DNA of 64,000 bases from G963708325 sp963708325 (GTDB taxonomy: Bacteria; Actinomycetota; Thermoleophilia; Solirubrobacterales; 70-9). Position numbers and translations under genes: made by a program. Shown piece after piece: positions 17,019 through 25,050 of this stretch (positions are counted from its first letter, which is position 1; every line of letters begins with the position of its first letter). The stretch covers positions 2,542,001 to 2,606,000 of the forward strand of contig OY970203.1 in assembly GCA_963708325.1 (NCBI GenBank), read 5' to 3'. The notes under the pieces were generated by a model. It worked only from the letters and a program-made list of their open reading frames with translations. It had not been told where the DNA came from and made no database searches.

Positions 17019-18845
17019 CTAAGCGAAAACCTCCATCAGCAGCACGGCGCCCGCCACCTGCTCGCGGCCGCGGCGCAGCGGCAAGCAGGTGACGCGGCAT
17101 TCGATCTCCTTGCCCCGGCGGTCCACCGCCGCGAGCGTCAGCTCCTCCTTGTCGCTTCCGTTCAGGCAGGTCTGGACCGGTTTGCGCAGCTGCTCCACCG
17201 GCAGGCCGATGTCGAGCCCGAGCAGGTTCTTCTGCTCCACCTCGTCGACCCGCAGGCCCCAGAGCTGCTCTGCCGACCGGTTCCATACGCGGATGGTGAG
17301 GTCCGGCTCCACGACGACCACGCCGACGTCGAGGCTGGCCAGGACCGAATCCATGAATCCGCTCATCTGCTCCAGGTCGGACGTCCGCCTCGTCAGCTCC
17401 TCGTTGGTCGTCTCCATCTCCTCGTTGGCGGACTGAAGCTCCTCGTTGGTCGTCTCCAGCTCCTCGCTGGCGGACTGAAGCTCCTCGTTGGTCGTCTCCA
17501 GCTCCTCGTTCGTGGACTGAAGCTCCTCGTTGGTCGTCTCCAGCTCCTCGACGGTCGACTGCAGCTCCTCGTAGGAGTCCTGCAGCTCCCTCTGGGATTC
17601 CTCCAGCTGCCCCTGCAGCTCGCCGTACTCGGTGACGTTGACGTAGGTGACGATCGCCCCCTGCACCGACCCGTTGGCCGCGATCAGGGGGCCGATCCGT
17701 CCCTCGAAGCGCTGTTCCTTGCCCGTCGGCGGGCGCAGCGGCGCCGGCCCGAGCCGCAGCTCTCGCCGGTCGCTGCAGACGCGATCGATCGCGGCGGGGA
17801 GCTCGAGCGGCGTGTAGGCGACGCTCAGGTCCGTCAGCGGCCGACCCCTGTCGGTCGCGGTCAGACCGAACAGCCTTCGCGCCTGCTGGTTGGCGAGCAC
17901 CATGACGCCGTCCCGATTGACGACGAGCTGGGCGAGCGGGGCCTGGTCGAAGGCTCCCGGCCGCACGCCTCCGTCGGCCTCGGCTGGAGGGTCCTGCGGC
18001 TCGGGCGTGACCGCCGCCGCGGCACGACGGCGCAGAGAGGCTTGCGGCACCCTGCGGAACACCCTGTTCTTCAGGTCCACCGGGGTGAAGCCCACTTCGG
18101 CGCCCAGCAGCATCTCGGACTTGCCCAGGCAGAGGACCCCCTCGTCCTTGAGGGCGAAGTGGAAGCGCTTGAGGATCAGCTTCTGAATGTCGGCGTTGAA
18201 GTACATCAGCGTGTTACGGCAGACCAGGAGGTCCACCTTGGAGATCGGGGCGTCCGTCAGCAGGTCGTTGCGGCCGAAGATCACCGCGTGCCTCAGCTCC
18301 TTGAGAAACACGAAGCGATGGTCGGTGCGATCGAAGTAGCGGTCGCGCAACTCGTCAGGCAGCGACTCGAGCTGCGAGGCGGTGTAGGTCGCATGACGAC
18401 CGGTGGTGAGCGCGTCCTCGTCGACGTCCGTGGCGTAGATCTTCACTCTCTCCTCGAAGGCCGATGCGCCCATCGCTTCGGCAAGCGCGACGGCGACTGA
18501 GTACGGCTCCTCCCCGGTGGCGCAGCCCGCCACCCACACCCGGAAGGGCGCGCCCGAATCGGACTCGATCAGCCCCGGAAGGACCTGGCTCCGCATGTAC
18601 TTCCAGACGTCGGGGTCGCGGAAGAACGCCGTGACATTGATGAGGATCGTGTCGAACAGGGCCGAGAACTCGCCGGGATTTGCCTCCAGGTAGGTGACGT
18701 AGTCCGAGTAGCTCTCGACGCCGACCTCCTTCATGCGCTTGTCGATGCGTCGCCGCAGGCTGGGCCGCTTGTAGCCCGTGAAGTCGAACCCGCGGTTCAC
18801 CTTGAGGAAGTCCAGCAGGCCCTCGAACGAATCGCCGTCCTTCAT
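17019..18845 (-). CDS. cheR: CheR methyltransferase fused to PAS domains by a long coiled coil
   Basis: A 608-residue protein. CheR N-domain about 8-75, with INVTAFFRD at 69-77. The SAM-binding domain has GCATGEEPYS (107-116) and CRNTLMYFN (209-217), so methyltransferase activity is expected. A PAS domain lies at about 300-410, a coiled coil at 411-495 made partly of 14-residue repeats, and a second PAS domain runs to the end. The usual CheR job is methylating glutamates on chemoreceptors; no receptor, CheA or flagellar gene is seen. CheB-CheR-PAS proteins in soil bacteria are often stress-signalling modules. It overlaps cheB by 4 nt (ATGA) and is translated with it. Confidence 0.92.
   Translation of the reverse strand: MKDGDSFEGLLDFLKVNRGFDFTGYKRPSLRRRIDKRMKEVGVESYSDYVTYLEANPGEFSALFDTILINVTAFFRDPDVWKYMRSQVLPGLIESDSGAPFRVWVAGCATGEEPYSVAVALAEAMGASAFEERVKIYATDVDEDALTTGRHATYTASQLESLPDELRDRYFDRTDHRFVFLKELRHAVIFGRNDLLTDAPISKVDLLVCRNTLMYFNADIQKLILKRFHFALKDEGVLCLGKSEMLLGAEVGFTPVDLKNRVFRRVPQASLRRRAAAAVTPEPQDPPAEADGGVRPGAFDQAPLAQLVVNRDGVMVLANQQARRLFGLTATDRGRPLTDLSVAYTPLELPAAIDRVCSDRRELRLGPAPLRPPTGKEQRFEGRIGPLIAANGSVQGAIVTYVNVTEYGELQGQLEESQRELQDSYEELQSTVEELETTNEELQSTNEELETTNEELQSASEELETTNEELQSANEEMETTNEELTRRTSDLEQMSGFMDSVLASLDVGVVVVEPDLTIRVWNRSAEQLWGLRVDEVEQKNLLGLDIGLPVEQLRKPVQTCLNGSDKEELTLAAVDRRGKEIECRVTCLPLRRGREQVAGAVLLMEVFA
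17382..17549 (-). repeat. Four 42-bp tandem repeats encoding a heptad coiled coil
   Basis: Residues 433-488 of the CheR-PAS protein are four near-identical 14-residue units (EELETTNEELQSTN and variants), i.e. two heptads each, encoded by a 42-bp DNA repeat with few silent changes. It forms the core of the coiled coil between two PAS domains. Confidence 0.9.
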
Positions 18846-19918
18846 CCGCTGTTCCCGCCTTCGGACTGGCGATCGAGATCCTCGACCGCGGAGGCCAGGA
18901 CGGCCCTCCGAATCAGGCGGGCCCGGATCAGGCTGTCCTGGGCCTTCTGGGCGTAAGCCATGGCGTCGACGTGGGAGCCGCGCGACCGCATCTGGTCACC
19001 CAGCCTGCCGAGCAGGTTTGCCCGCTCCTCGAGCCTGCGGATCGACTCCCACAACGCCGATTCCAGGGCGTCGCCCTGCAAGGCCACCAGGCTGTGCTCC
19101 GCGAATGCATGCCCAAGCGGGCAACGGAAATGGATCGGCTCGCCCTCCTGGACCTCCTCGACCAGGGCGCCTCCGCACTCCGGACAGGTGAGCTGCGGGC
19201 CGGAGCGATCGCGCCGGGCATGCGGGTTGTCGCCGTCCGGGGGCTGCCCCGATCCCTCGGCCGACTCCCGGGACAAGGGCTGATCGTCAAGGGGCACGCG
19301 AGCCAGCCGCTCCAGCTGGACGGCGAGCTCGCGCACCGGCAGCACGGCATCCGGGGAGACGATCTCGGCCGCCGCCTGGGGAAGGCTCGGAAAGAGCGCC
19401 TCGTCGGGGCTCTGGACCAGCGAGACGCCGCCGCGCCGCTTCAGGCACGCCAAGCCCACAACCCCGTCGTCGAGGTTCCCGGACAGGAGGACGCCGACGG
19501 CTCGGGGCCCGTAGAACTCGGCAGCCGTGCGGAAAAGCGGGTCGATCGCGGGGCGGTGGCCGTGCTCGCGAGGCCCTCCGTCCAGGTGGACGTGGCCCGC
19601 AGACACCAGAAGGTGGCGGTTCGGCGGGGCCACGTAGACCCTGCCGTGCTCGATCGGCTTGCCATCCTCGGCCGTGATCGCGTGGAGCTCCGTCGAGCGG
19701 TCGAGTATCTGCGCCAATGCGCTGGGCGCGTTCGGAGCGATGTGCAGAACGACGAACAGCGATCCGGGAAAGTCGGAGGTAAGGCGCTCGAGGAGGTGCG
19801 AAATTGCCTCGACTCCACCGGCCGACGCACCGATCACGACTATGTCCCGTCCCAGTGAGGGTCGAGGAGGCAGCCTTGCGGCCGACGTCGCCCGACTCCA
19901 CTCTTGCGTGGCCTCCAT
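18842..19918 (-). CDS. cheB: CheB-type methylesterase without receiver domain, with C-terminal zinc-ribbon-like region
   Basis: A 358-residue protein. The CheB catalytic domain spans about 22-210: active-site Ser in VVIGASAGG (about 32), His in VVLHIAP, and Asp in SGNLDDG. The N-terminal response-regulator domain of classical CheB is missing. After a linker, residues about 240-275 carry CPECGG and CPLGH, a likely zinc-binding site, followed by a helical tail. It is the first gene of the cheB-cheR pair. The substrate is presumably a methylated receptor or the CheR product; the zinc module suggests a partner other than chemoreceptors. Confidence 0.9.
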   Translation of the reverse strand: MEATQEWSRATSAARLPPRPSLGRDIVVIGASAGGVEAISHLLERLTSDFPGSLFVVLHIAPNAPSALAQILDRSTELHAITAEDGKPIEHGRVYVAPPNRHLLVSAGHVHLDGGPREHGHRPAIDPLFRTAAEFYGPRAVGVLLSGNLDDGVVGLACLKRRGGVSLVQSPDEALFPSLPQAAAEIVSPDAVLPVRELAVQLERLARVPLDDQPLSRESAEGSGQPPDGDNPHARRDRSGPQLTCPECGGALVEEVQEGEPIHFRCPLGHAFAEHSLVALQGDALESALWESIRRLEERANLLGRLGDQMRSRGSHVDAMAYAQKAQDSLIRARLIRRAVLASAVEDLDRQSEGGNSG

Positions 19919-20016
19919 CCGCCTACGCCTCCTTTGCGATCACCATACTCCTACCCGTGGGGCACGGGCGCGGTCAGGAATGGGCGGCGCTGGACGAGGA
20001 AACCATTGCCCAGACG

Positions 20017-20087
20017 TGGAAGCGCCCCGAACGCGGCTTCGGCGTTCCGGGGCACAGGAGCACGCCTCGGCGGGTAGGACGCTTCCA
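20017..20087. other. Nested inverted repeats upstream of zinc-ribbon gene
   Basis: Outer arms TGGAAGCG (20017-20024) and CGCTTCCA (20080-20087) enclose an inner near-perfect hairpin CCCCGAACGC / GCGTTCCGGGG (20025-20034, 20042-20052). It lies in the 211-bp gap between divergent cheB and the zinc-ribbon gene. It could be a structured 5' leader of the latter or a protein-binding site; it matches no riboswitch that I recognise. Confidence 0.45.
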
Positions 20088-20106
20088 AGGCACAAGATAG
20101 CACTAA

Positions 20107-20123
20107 CCGATATCGGATACGAT
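20107..20123. promoter_or_regulatory. Palindrome and TATCGGATACGA motif at start of zinc-ribbon gene
   Basis: CCGATATCGG (20107-20116) is a perfect palindrome overlapping TATCGGATACGAT (20111-20123), 6 nt before the GTG start. A sister motif, TATCGGATCCGAC, lies upstream of the GGDEF gene at 21365. Inference: both are sites for one regulator. Confidence 0.4.
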
Positions 20124-20129
20124 GTCGCC

Positions 20130-20327
20130 GTGACTGAGGCGCGTTGTGCCAATTGCGGCCACGTAATCCTTCCGGGTCAAGAGGTTCCCGACCTGGACCG
20201 GTGCCCGCGTTGCGGGAGGGCGCTGGCGATCGGAGACTCGCGTGCGATCGAGAGCCTCGTCCGCGCCCGACTGTATGGGCCGCACCCCGTTCCGCGGCCC
20301 ATCACAGCGCACGGCAATCCCCGCTAG
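20130..20327 (+). CDS. Small zinc-ribbon protein
   Basis: 65 residues: MTEARCANCGHVILPGQ ... CPRCGRALAIGD, i.e. two C-x2-C knuckles 18 residues apart, then a basic tail. This is a classic zinc ribbon without any other domain. The GTG at 20130 is the only start that keeps just the ribbon. Its stop shares a CTAG with the convergent GGDEF gene. Such small ribbons may be nucleic-acid or protein adaptors; the function is unknown. Confidence 0.65.
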   Translation: MTEARCANCGHVILPGQEVPDLDRCPRCGRALAIGDSRAIESLVRARLYGPHPVPRPITAHGNPR

Positions 20328-21289
20328 GGGAGCCGCTTCGGCAGCTCGGCAGGGACAGAGCGGCCGCGAGCGGCCCCCTGCCCGTCCTGCGACCGGCTCG
20401 CATACAGGGCGCGGTCGGCGCGCTGCATCAGCGAGGCCGCTGATTCCGGACCGTCGATCGATGCCAGCCCGACGCTGACTCCGGTCGAGCCGGTGACGCG
20501 ACCGTCCGCGTCGCGCAGGCCGAGATCGGCGCCGAGCTCCCGGGCGAGCGACGCGGCGTCGTCCGGCTCGATCTCGGGGAGCAGCACGGAGAACTCATCG
20601 CCGCCGATCCGGCCGATCGCGTCGCTCGGACGCAAACGCCGCCGCAGCCGCTGGGCAAGCTGTTGCAGCACGCGGTCGCCCGCCGCGTGACCGAGCGTGT
20701 CGTTGATCGCCTTGAGGCCGTCCACGTCGAGCGCCAGCACCGCCCCCCGCCACCCGTAGCGGTCGCATGCCGCGAGATAGCGGTCCAGCTCCTGGTAGAA
20801 GCGACGCCTGCCGAACAGGTTCGTGAGGTCGTCGTGGTCGGCGAGCTCGATGAGCCGCCGTTCGCTCTCCTTCAATCGGGTGACGTCGGCGATCGTGCAC
20901 ATGCAGCCGACCCGCTCGCCGCGCCCGTCGAGGATCGCAACGGTCGCGGCGGTCAACCAGACGATCCCGCCGTCGCGCCGCGCGAACCGGAAGTCGAAGC
21001 TGCGCTCGATCCCGTTCTCGATCGTCTGCCTCCACGCCGCCCGGACGCCGGCCCGATCGTCCACGTGGATGGCGGCGATCCAGCCGCTCCCGGCGAGGAC
21101 TTGCGGCTCGCTCGTGGACAGCTCGCACCAGCGCCGGTTCGCGTTCAGACAATGCCCGGCGGCGTTCGTGATCATGATTCCCGCCGGGGCGTCGTCGAGG
21201 AGTTGGCCGACATCGGTGAGCGGCGACGCCGGCGCGCCGGCGGTGGACGCATCGCTGGCGTCGTCGCCGGGCTCGGCGCCCGCTCTCAC
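20324..21289 (-). CDS. PAS-GGDEF diguanylate cyclase
   Basis: 321 residues: PAS domain about 26-140, then GGDEF domain about 148-310. The active site is intact (RIGGDEF, 229-233) and an allosteric I-site RPSD (220-223) lies 5 residues before it, so active, product-inhibited c-di-GMP synthesis is predicted. No membrane segment is present, so it is cytoplasmic. GTG 21289 was chosen because GGGGAG lies 7-8 nt upstream; a longer ATG at 21400 would run through a 20-bp palindrome and gives an unlikely N-terminus. Confidence 0.9.
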   Translation of the reverse strand: MRAGAEPGDDASDASTAGAPASPLTDVGQLLDDAPAGIMITNAAGHCLNANRRWCELSTSEPQVLAGSGWIAAIHVDDRAGVRAAWRQTIENGIERSFDFRFARRDGGIVWLTAATVAILDGRGERVGCMCTIADVTRLKESERRLIELADHDDLTNLFGRRRFYQELDRYLAACDRYGWRGAVLALDVDGLKAINDTLGHAAGDRVLQQLAQRLRRRLRPSDAIGRIGGDEFSVLLPEIEPDDAASLARELGADLGLRDADGRVTGSTGVSVGLASIDGPESAASLMQRADRALYASRSQDGQGAARGRSVPAELPKRLP

Positions 21290-21361
21290 CGAGACACTCC
21301 CCGCCGCATTTCGCTGGTTTTCACGCCCGTGGACGTAAATTTGGCTAACCTTTCCTACGGA

Positions 21362-21381
21362 CGGTATCGGATCCGACACCG
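21362..21381. promoter_or_regulatory. 20-bp near-perfect palindrome between GGDEF and ribbon-helix-helix genes
   Basis: CGGTATCGGATCCGACACCG is symmetric except for one base pair (A/C). It sits in the 183-bp divergent region, about 73 bp before the GGDEF start and 92 bp before the ribbon-helix-helix gene. It has the form of a dimeric repressor operator and contains the TATCGGATNCGA core also found at 20111. Confidence 0.5.
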
Positions 21382-21472
21382 GTAAGAATAGACCAAGCAT
21401 GTCCGGTGACCGAAAAAACCAACGTTCGTTGAGCTATCGTCCCTTGGGGGACACCCAATAGAGGAGGGTCAT

Positions 21473-21862
21473 GTGACCAAGTCCAAGGAAGAGACACGAC
21501 GCGGGTCGGGGAACGGAATGCGCCGGTCGGGGAACGGAATGCGTGCCACCACCGTCCGCTTCGGCGCCGACCTGTGGGAGGCCCTCGAGCTGGAGGCCGC
21601 ACGGACCGGGGTCAGCGTGGCTCAGTACGTCCGCGAGGCAGCGCTCGCTCGCGTCGCCCACGTGGCCGGATTGCGCGGCGAGCCCCAGCCGCTGGGCAGC
21701 AACGGCGAGCCCTCGGCGCGAGGGCGGGTGGAGATGCAGCGCGTCGCCACCGAGCTGTTCGAGGCGTCCGAGGCCACCCGCGCCCAGTCCGAGCAGGCGG
21801 TGCGCCACGCGCGCGCCGGCGCCAAGCGGCGAAATGAGGAGCGAGCGGCCAAGCGCCCCTGA
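21473..21862 (+). CDS. Ribbon-helix-helix DNA-binding protein
   Basis: 129 residues. The ribbon-helix-helix fold is seen in ATTVRFGADLWEALELEA and TGVSVAQYVREAALARVA (about residues 25-62), followed by a charged helical tail. GTG 21473 is preceded by GAGGAGGG at good spacing. Two later in-frame ATGs (21518 and 21539) arise from a 21-bp tandem duplication. It probably forms a dimer that binds an operator, perhaps the palindrome 92 bp upstream. The CTG-started histidine kinase begins 36 nt downstream on the same strand, so they may share an operon. Confidence 0.75.
   Translation: MTKSKEETRRGSGNGMRRSGNGMRATTVRFGADLWEALELEAARTGVSVAQYVREAALARVAHVAGLRGEPQPLGSNGEPSARGRVEMQRVATELFEASEATRAQSEQAVRHARAGAKRRNEERAAKRP
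21504..21543 (+). repeat. 21-bp tandem duplication in 5' coding region
   Basis: GGTCGGGGAACGGAATGCG occurs at 21504-21522 and again at 21525-21543. It duplicates seven codons (GSGNGMR then RSGNGMR) and a GGAATG that could serve as an internal start in each copy. Confidence 0.9.
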
Positions 21863-21898
21863 CAGGGCAGGCGTGGGCCCCGCGACAAGGAGGCCACG

Positions 21899-23584
21899 CT
21901 GACCGGATCATCCGCGCTCGATGAGCGTCGGCTGCATCGCCTGATCGAGGTGGGGAGAGCCCTGGTCTCAGAGCTCGACCTCGAGTCGGTGCTGGAGCGG
22001 GTTCTCGGGGTTGCCCGCGAGCTGACCGGCGCGCACTACGCCGCGCTCGGGATCCTCGACGAGCGTCGCGAGGCCCTGGAGCGCTTCATCACCCAGGGGA
22101 TCGATCCCGCCACGAGGCGGCGGATCGGCGACCTCCCGCGTGGTCGTGGCGTCCTCGGCCTGCTGATCGACGACCCGAGGCCGCTGCGGTTGAGCGATGT
22201 CGGCCACCACCCGCGCTCGTACGGGTTTCCCTCCGACCACCCGCCGATGCACAGCTTCCTCGGGGTGCCGATCCTGATCAGGGGGGAGGTCTACGGCAAC
22301 CTCTACCTGACGGAGAAGGACGCCGGCGAGTTCGACGAAGCCGACGAGCAGGCGGCGATCGTTCTCGCCGAGTGGGCCGCGATCGCGATCGACAATGCCC
22401 GCCTCTATGCCGGTGTGGAGCGCCGCCGCGCCGAGCTGGAGCGCGCCGTGCACAGCCTCGAGGCGACCACCGAAATCGCTCGCGCGGTCGGAGGCGAGAC
22501 CGATCTCTCGCGCGTTCTGGAGACGATCGTCAAGCGCGGCCGCGCCCTGGTGGACGCGCGCTCGATGCTGATCCTCCTTCGGGACGACGAGGACCTGGTC
22601 GTCGCCGCGACAGCGGGCGAGTTCGAGGACGATCCGCGCGATCGCAGGTTCCCCGCCAGCGGGTCGACATCCGGCGAGGTGCTGCGCACGCTGCGGGCCG
22701 AGCGACTCCCCGACGTCGCCAGCAGGCTGAGGCTTTCGGCGGAGGACCTCGGGGTGGAGGCAAGTGCGGGGCTGCTCGTCCCGCTCGCCTTTCGCGGACG
22801 CCCGCTCGGCGTCCTGATCGCCTTCGACCGACTGGTCCAAGGCCCTGAATTCGATGCGGAGGACGAGCGACTGCTGCACTCGTTCGCGGCCAGCGCGGCG
22901 ATGGCGGTCGCGACCGCCAAGTCGGTGGCGGAGGACAGGCTCCGGCACAGCCTGGACGCCACCGAACAGGAGCGCGCCCGCTGGGCCCGCGAGCTGCACG
23001 ACGAGACGCTTCAGGGGCTCGGAGCTCTGCGCGTGCTGCTGACGTCGGGTCTGCAGCTGGGGCCCGACCGCCTCGAGGAGGCGGTCCGCGAGGCGATCGA
23101 CGAGCTGGGCTCGTCGATCGCCAACCTGCGCGGCATCGTCGCCGAGCTGCGTCCTGCGGCACTTGACGAGATCGGGCTGGCGGCGGCGGTCTCCAGCCTC
23201 GCAGAGCGAAGCGGGGCAGTCGGCGGCCTGCAGGTCGAAGCGGAGATCTCTCTCGAGTCGGCGCGGCCCGCCGAGCTGGACAGCGCGATCTACCGGATCG
23301 TGCAGGAAGGGCTGACCAACGTCGTCAAGCACGCCCGCGCCGAGCACGTCCGGCTGAAGGTCGTCGAGCGGGACGACGCGATCGAGGTCCTGCTCGAGGA
23401 CGACGGCGTCGGATTCGATCCGGGGGAACCCCATGAGGGGTTCGGTCTGGTCAGCATCCGGGAGCGCGTCCAGCTCGCCGCAGGGTCGGTGACGATCGAC
23501 TCCTCACCGGGCTCCGGAACGCGTATCGAGGCGCACCTCTCGCTGCCGGCGGAGATGCGCCCGCAGCGCTCGGCGACCGGCTGA
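21899..23584 (+). CDS. GAF-GAF histidine kinase (DevS/NarX type), apparent CTG start
   Basis: 561 residues when read from CTG 21899: GAF 1 about 28-165, GAF 2 about 185-335, HisKA_3 phosphoacceptor ERARWARELHDETLQGL (His 367), and an HATPase with NVVKHARAEH, DDGVGFD, GFGLVSIRERV. CTG is chosen because AAGGAGG (21887-21893) lies 5 nt upstream, and the 17 extra residues (TGSSALDERRLHRLIEV) match the helix that normally precedes the first GAF domain. The first canonical start, GTG 21950, has no comparable ribosome site. No membrane segment is present. It probably signals to the convergent NarL-type regulator next door. Confidence 0.88.
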   Translation: MTGSSALDERRLHRLIEVGRALVSELDLESVLERVLGVARELTGAHYAALGILDERREALERFITQGIDPATRRRIGDLPRGRGVLGLLIDDPRPLRLSDVGHHPRSYGFPSDHPPMHSFLGVPILIRGEVYGNLYLTEKDAGEFDEADEQAAIVLAEWAAIAIDNARLYAGVERRRAELERAVHSLEATTEIARAVGGETDLSRVLETIVKRGRALVDARSMLILLRDDEDLVVAATAGEFEDDPRDRRFPASGSTSGEVLRTLRAERLPDVASRLRLSAEDLGVEASAGLLVPLAFRGRPLGVLIAFDRLVQGPEFDAEDERLLHSFAASAAMAVATAKSVAEDRLRHSLDATEQERARWARELHDETLQGLGALRVLLTSGLQLGPDRLEEAVREAIDELGSSIANLRGIVAELRPAALDEIGLAAAVSSLAERSGAVGGLQVEAEISLESARPAELDSAIYRIVQEGLTNVVKHARAEHVRLKVVERDDAIEVLLEDDGVGFDPGEPHEGFGLVSIRERVQLAAGSVTIDSSPGSGTRIEAHLSLPAEMRPQRSATG

Positions 23585-23614
23585 TCGCGGCGTCCCGCCC
23601 GGCAGGCGCGCGGG

Positions 23615-24262
23615 CTAGGTCTCGATCAGGCCGCGCTCGAGCGCGTAGCGAACCAGCTCGGAGCGGGTGGTGAGCCGCAGCTTCTGCTGGATGTGGGCCC
23701 GATGCGACTCGATCGTTCGCACGCTGAGGAACAGCTGCTCGGCGATCTCGGCATTCGTATGACCGAGCGCAATCAGCCGCAGCACCTCGAGCTCGCGCTC
23801 GCTGAGGTCGTCGGGCGGACCCGACGGCGCGGCGGCGAGCCGGGCCCCGAGCTCGGGCTGGAGATATGTCTCCCCGCCGGCGGCCTTTCGCACAGCCTCG
23901 ACGAGCTGGGCGTCCGCCGCCTCCTTGAGGACGTAGCCGAGCGCGCCGGCCTGCAGCGCCTCGCGGGCGAAGGCGGGATCGTCCTGCATCGTCAGAACAA
24001 CGGTGCGAGTGTCCGGACAGGCGTCGGCGACGTCGGGGATCGCCGCCAGGCTCGAGCCCCCCGGCATGTTGAGGTCGAGGATCAGCACGCGGGGCTTGTG
24101 GCCGCGCACGTAGCGGACCGCCCCCTCGACGTCGCCGGCCTCGGCGACGACCTCGAAGCCCGGCTCCGACTCGAGCAGCAGCCGCAGCGCGCTGCGCACC
24201 ACGGTGTGGTCGTCGGCGAGGACGATCGTGATCGTCTGCGGCGCCTCGGGTGACTTCGCCAT
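23615..24262 (-). CDS. NarL/LuxR-family response regulator
   Basis: 215 residues. Receiver domain 10-130 with acidic pocket ADDH, phospho-Asp 63 (LILDLNMPGG), the Thr of VVLTMQD, and Lys in YVLKEAADAQ. C-terminal LuxR helix-turn-helix about 150-210 (LSERELEVLRLIALGHTNAEIAEQL). It is encoded convergent to the GAF histidine kinase with 30 nt between the stops, and is its likely partner. It acts as a DNA-binding transcription regulator; its targets are not visible. Confidence 0.95.
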   Translation of the reverse strand: MAKSPEAPQTITIVLADDHTVVRSALRLLLESEPGFEVVAEAGDVEGAVRYVRGHKPRVLILDLNMPGGSSLAAIPDVADACPDTRTVVLTMQDDPAFAREALQAGALGYVLKEAADAQLVEAVRKAAGGETYLQPELGARLAAAPSGPPDDLSERELEVLRLIALGHTNAEIAEQLFLSVRTIESHRAHIQQKLRLTTRSELVRYALERGLIET

Positions 24263-24326
24263 CGCGCCAACCCTACCCGCCGCCGCCCGGCGGACCGTCC
24301 GAGGACGGCGCTAGCTTGGCGGCCCG

Positions 24327-25040
24327 ATGGAGAGCGGCATGCCACCTCAGCCCGGCGGCCCCGCGGCGCAACCGCCGCCTCCACCACCACCACCTCCGCC
24401 GCCTCCGCCGACGGGGGCCCTGCCCGGTTACCCGGTCACCTTCACCGTCGACTATCCGGACCGCGACCTCAACCGGCTGAGCACGGCCTTCCGCGTCTTC
24501 GCCGCGATCCCGATCGCGATCCTGCTCGGCACCGTCAGCGGCGGCAGCTATGGCTACAACGACACGACCGGCACGGCCCTGGTCGCCGCCGGCGGCATCC
24601 TTTTCGCCGCGCCGCTGCTGATGATCCTGTTCCGACAGAAGTACCCGCGCTGGTGGTTCGAGTGGAACCTCGAGCTGCTGCGCTTCAGCAACCGCGTGGG
24701 CGTCTACGTCGGCCTGCTCGACGATCGCTACCCGTCCACCGACGAGGGGCAGGCCGTCCACCTCGACCTTCCCTATCCGGACGCAGAGCGCGACCTCAAC
24801 CGCTGGCTGCCGCTGGTCAAGTGGCTGCTCGCGATCCCGCACTACGTCGTGCTCTTCTTCCTCACGATCGCCGCCTTCTTCGCGGTCGTCTTCGCCTGGT
24901 TCGCGATCCTGTTCACCGGCCGCTACCCGCAGGGGCTGTTCGACTTCGTGGTCGGCGTCGGGCGCTGGCACAACCGCGTCGCGGGCTACGCCTTCCTGCT
25001 GGTCACCGACCAGTACCCGCCCTTCCGGCTGGCGCCGTAG
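24327..25040 (+). CDS. DUF4389 family membrane protein
   Basis: 237 residues: a Pro-rich N-terminus with a run of about 13 prolines, then duplicated units beginning YPVTFTVDYPDRDLNRLST and LDLPYPDAERDLNRWLPLVKWLLAIPHYVVLF, each followed by paired membrane helices. FAILFTGRYPQGLFDFVVGV.RWHNRVAGYAFLLVTDQYPPF is the hallmark of DUF4389 proteins of actinobacteria. The role is not known. It is monocistronic and convergent with the fatty-acid methyltransferase pair. Confidence 0.85.
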   Translation: MESGMPPQPGGPAAQPPPPPPPPPPPPPTGALPGYPVTFTVDYPDRDLNRLSTAFRVFAAIPIAILLGTVSGGSYGYNDTTGTALVAAGGILFAAPLLMILFRQKYPRWWFEWNLELLRFSNRVGVYVGLLDDRYPSTDEGQAVHLDLPYPDAERDLNRWLPLVKWLLAIPHYVVLFFLTIAAFFAVVFAWFAILFTGRYPQGLFDFVVGVGRWHNRVAGYAFLLVTDQYPPFRLAP

Positions 25041-25050
25041 GCCCCTCGCC

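Noticed and set aside
17382..17549. Tandem DNA repeats as a mobile or regulatory array
   Set aside because: They are in frame, in multiples of 42 bp, and encode regular heptads of a coiled coil.
20017..20087. c-di-GMP riboswitch upstream of the zinc-ribbon gene
   Set aside because: The neighbouring GGDEF gene made it tempting, but the conserved GGxxACGCAxAGGGCAAACC-like core is absent.
21290..21400. Longer ATG start for the PAS-GGDEF gene
   Set aside because: It would translate through a 20-bp palindrome and gives an atypical N-terminus, whereas GTG 21289 has a GGGGAG at good distance.
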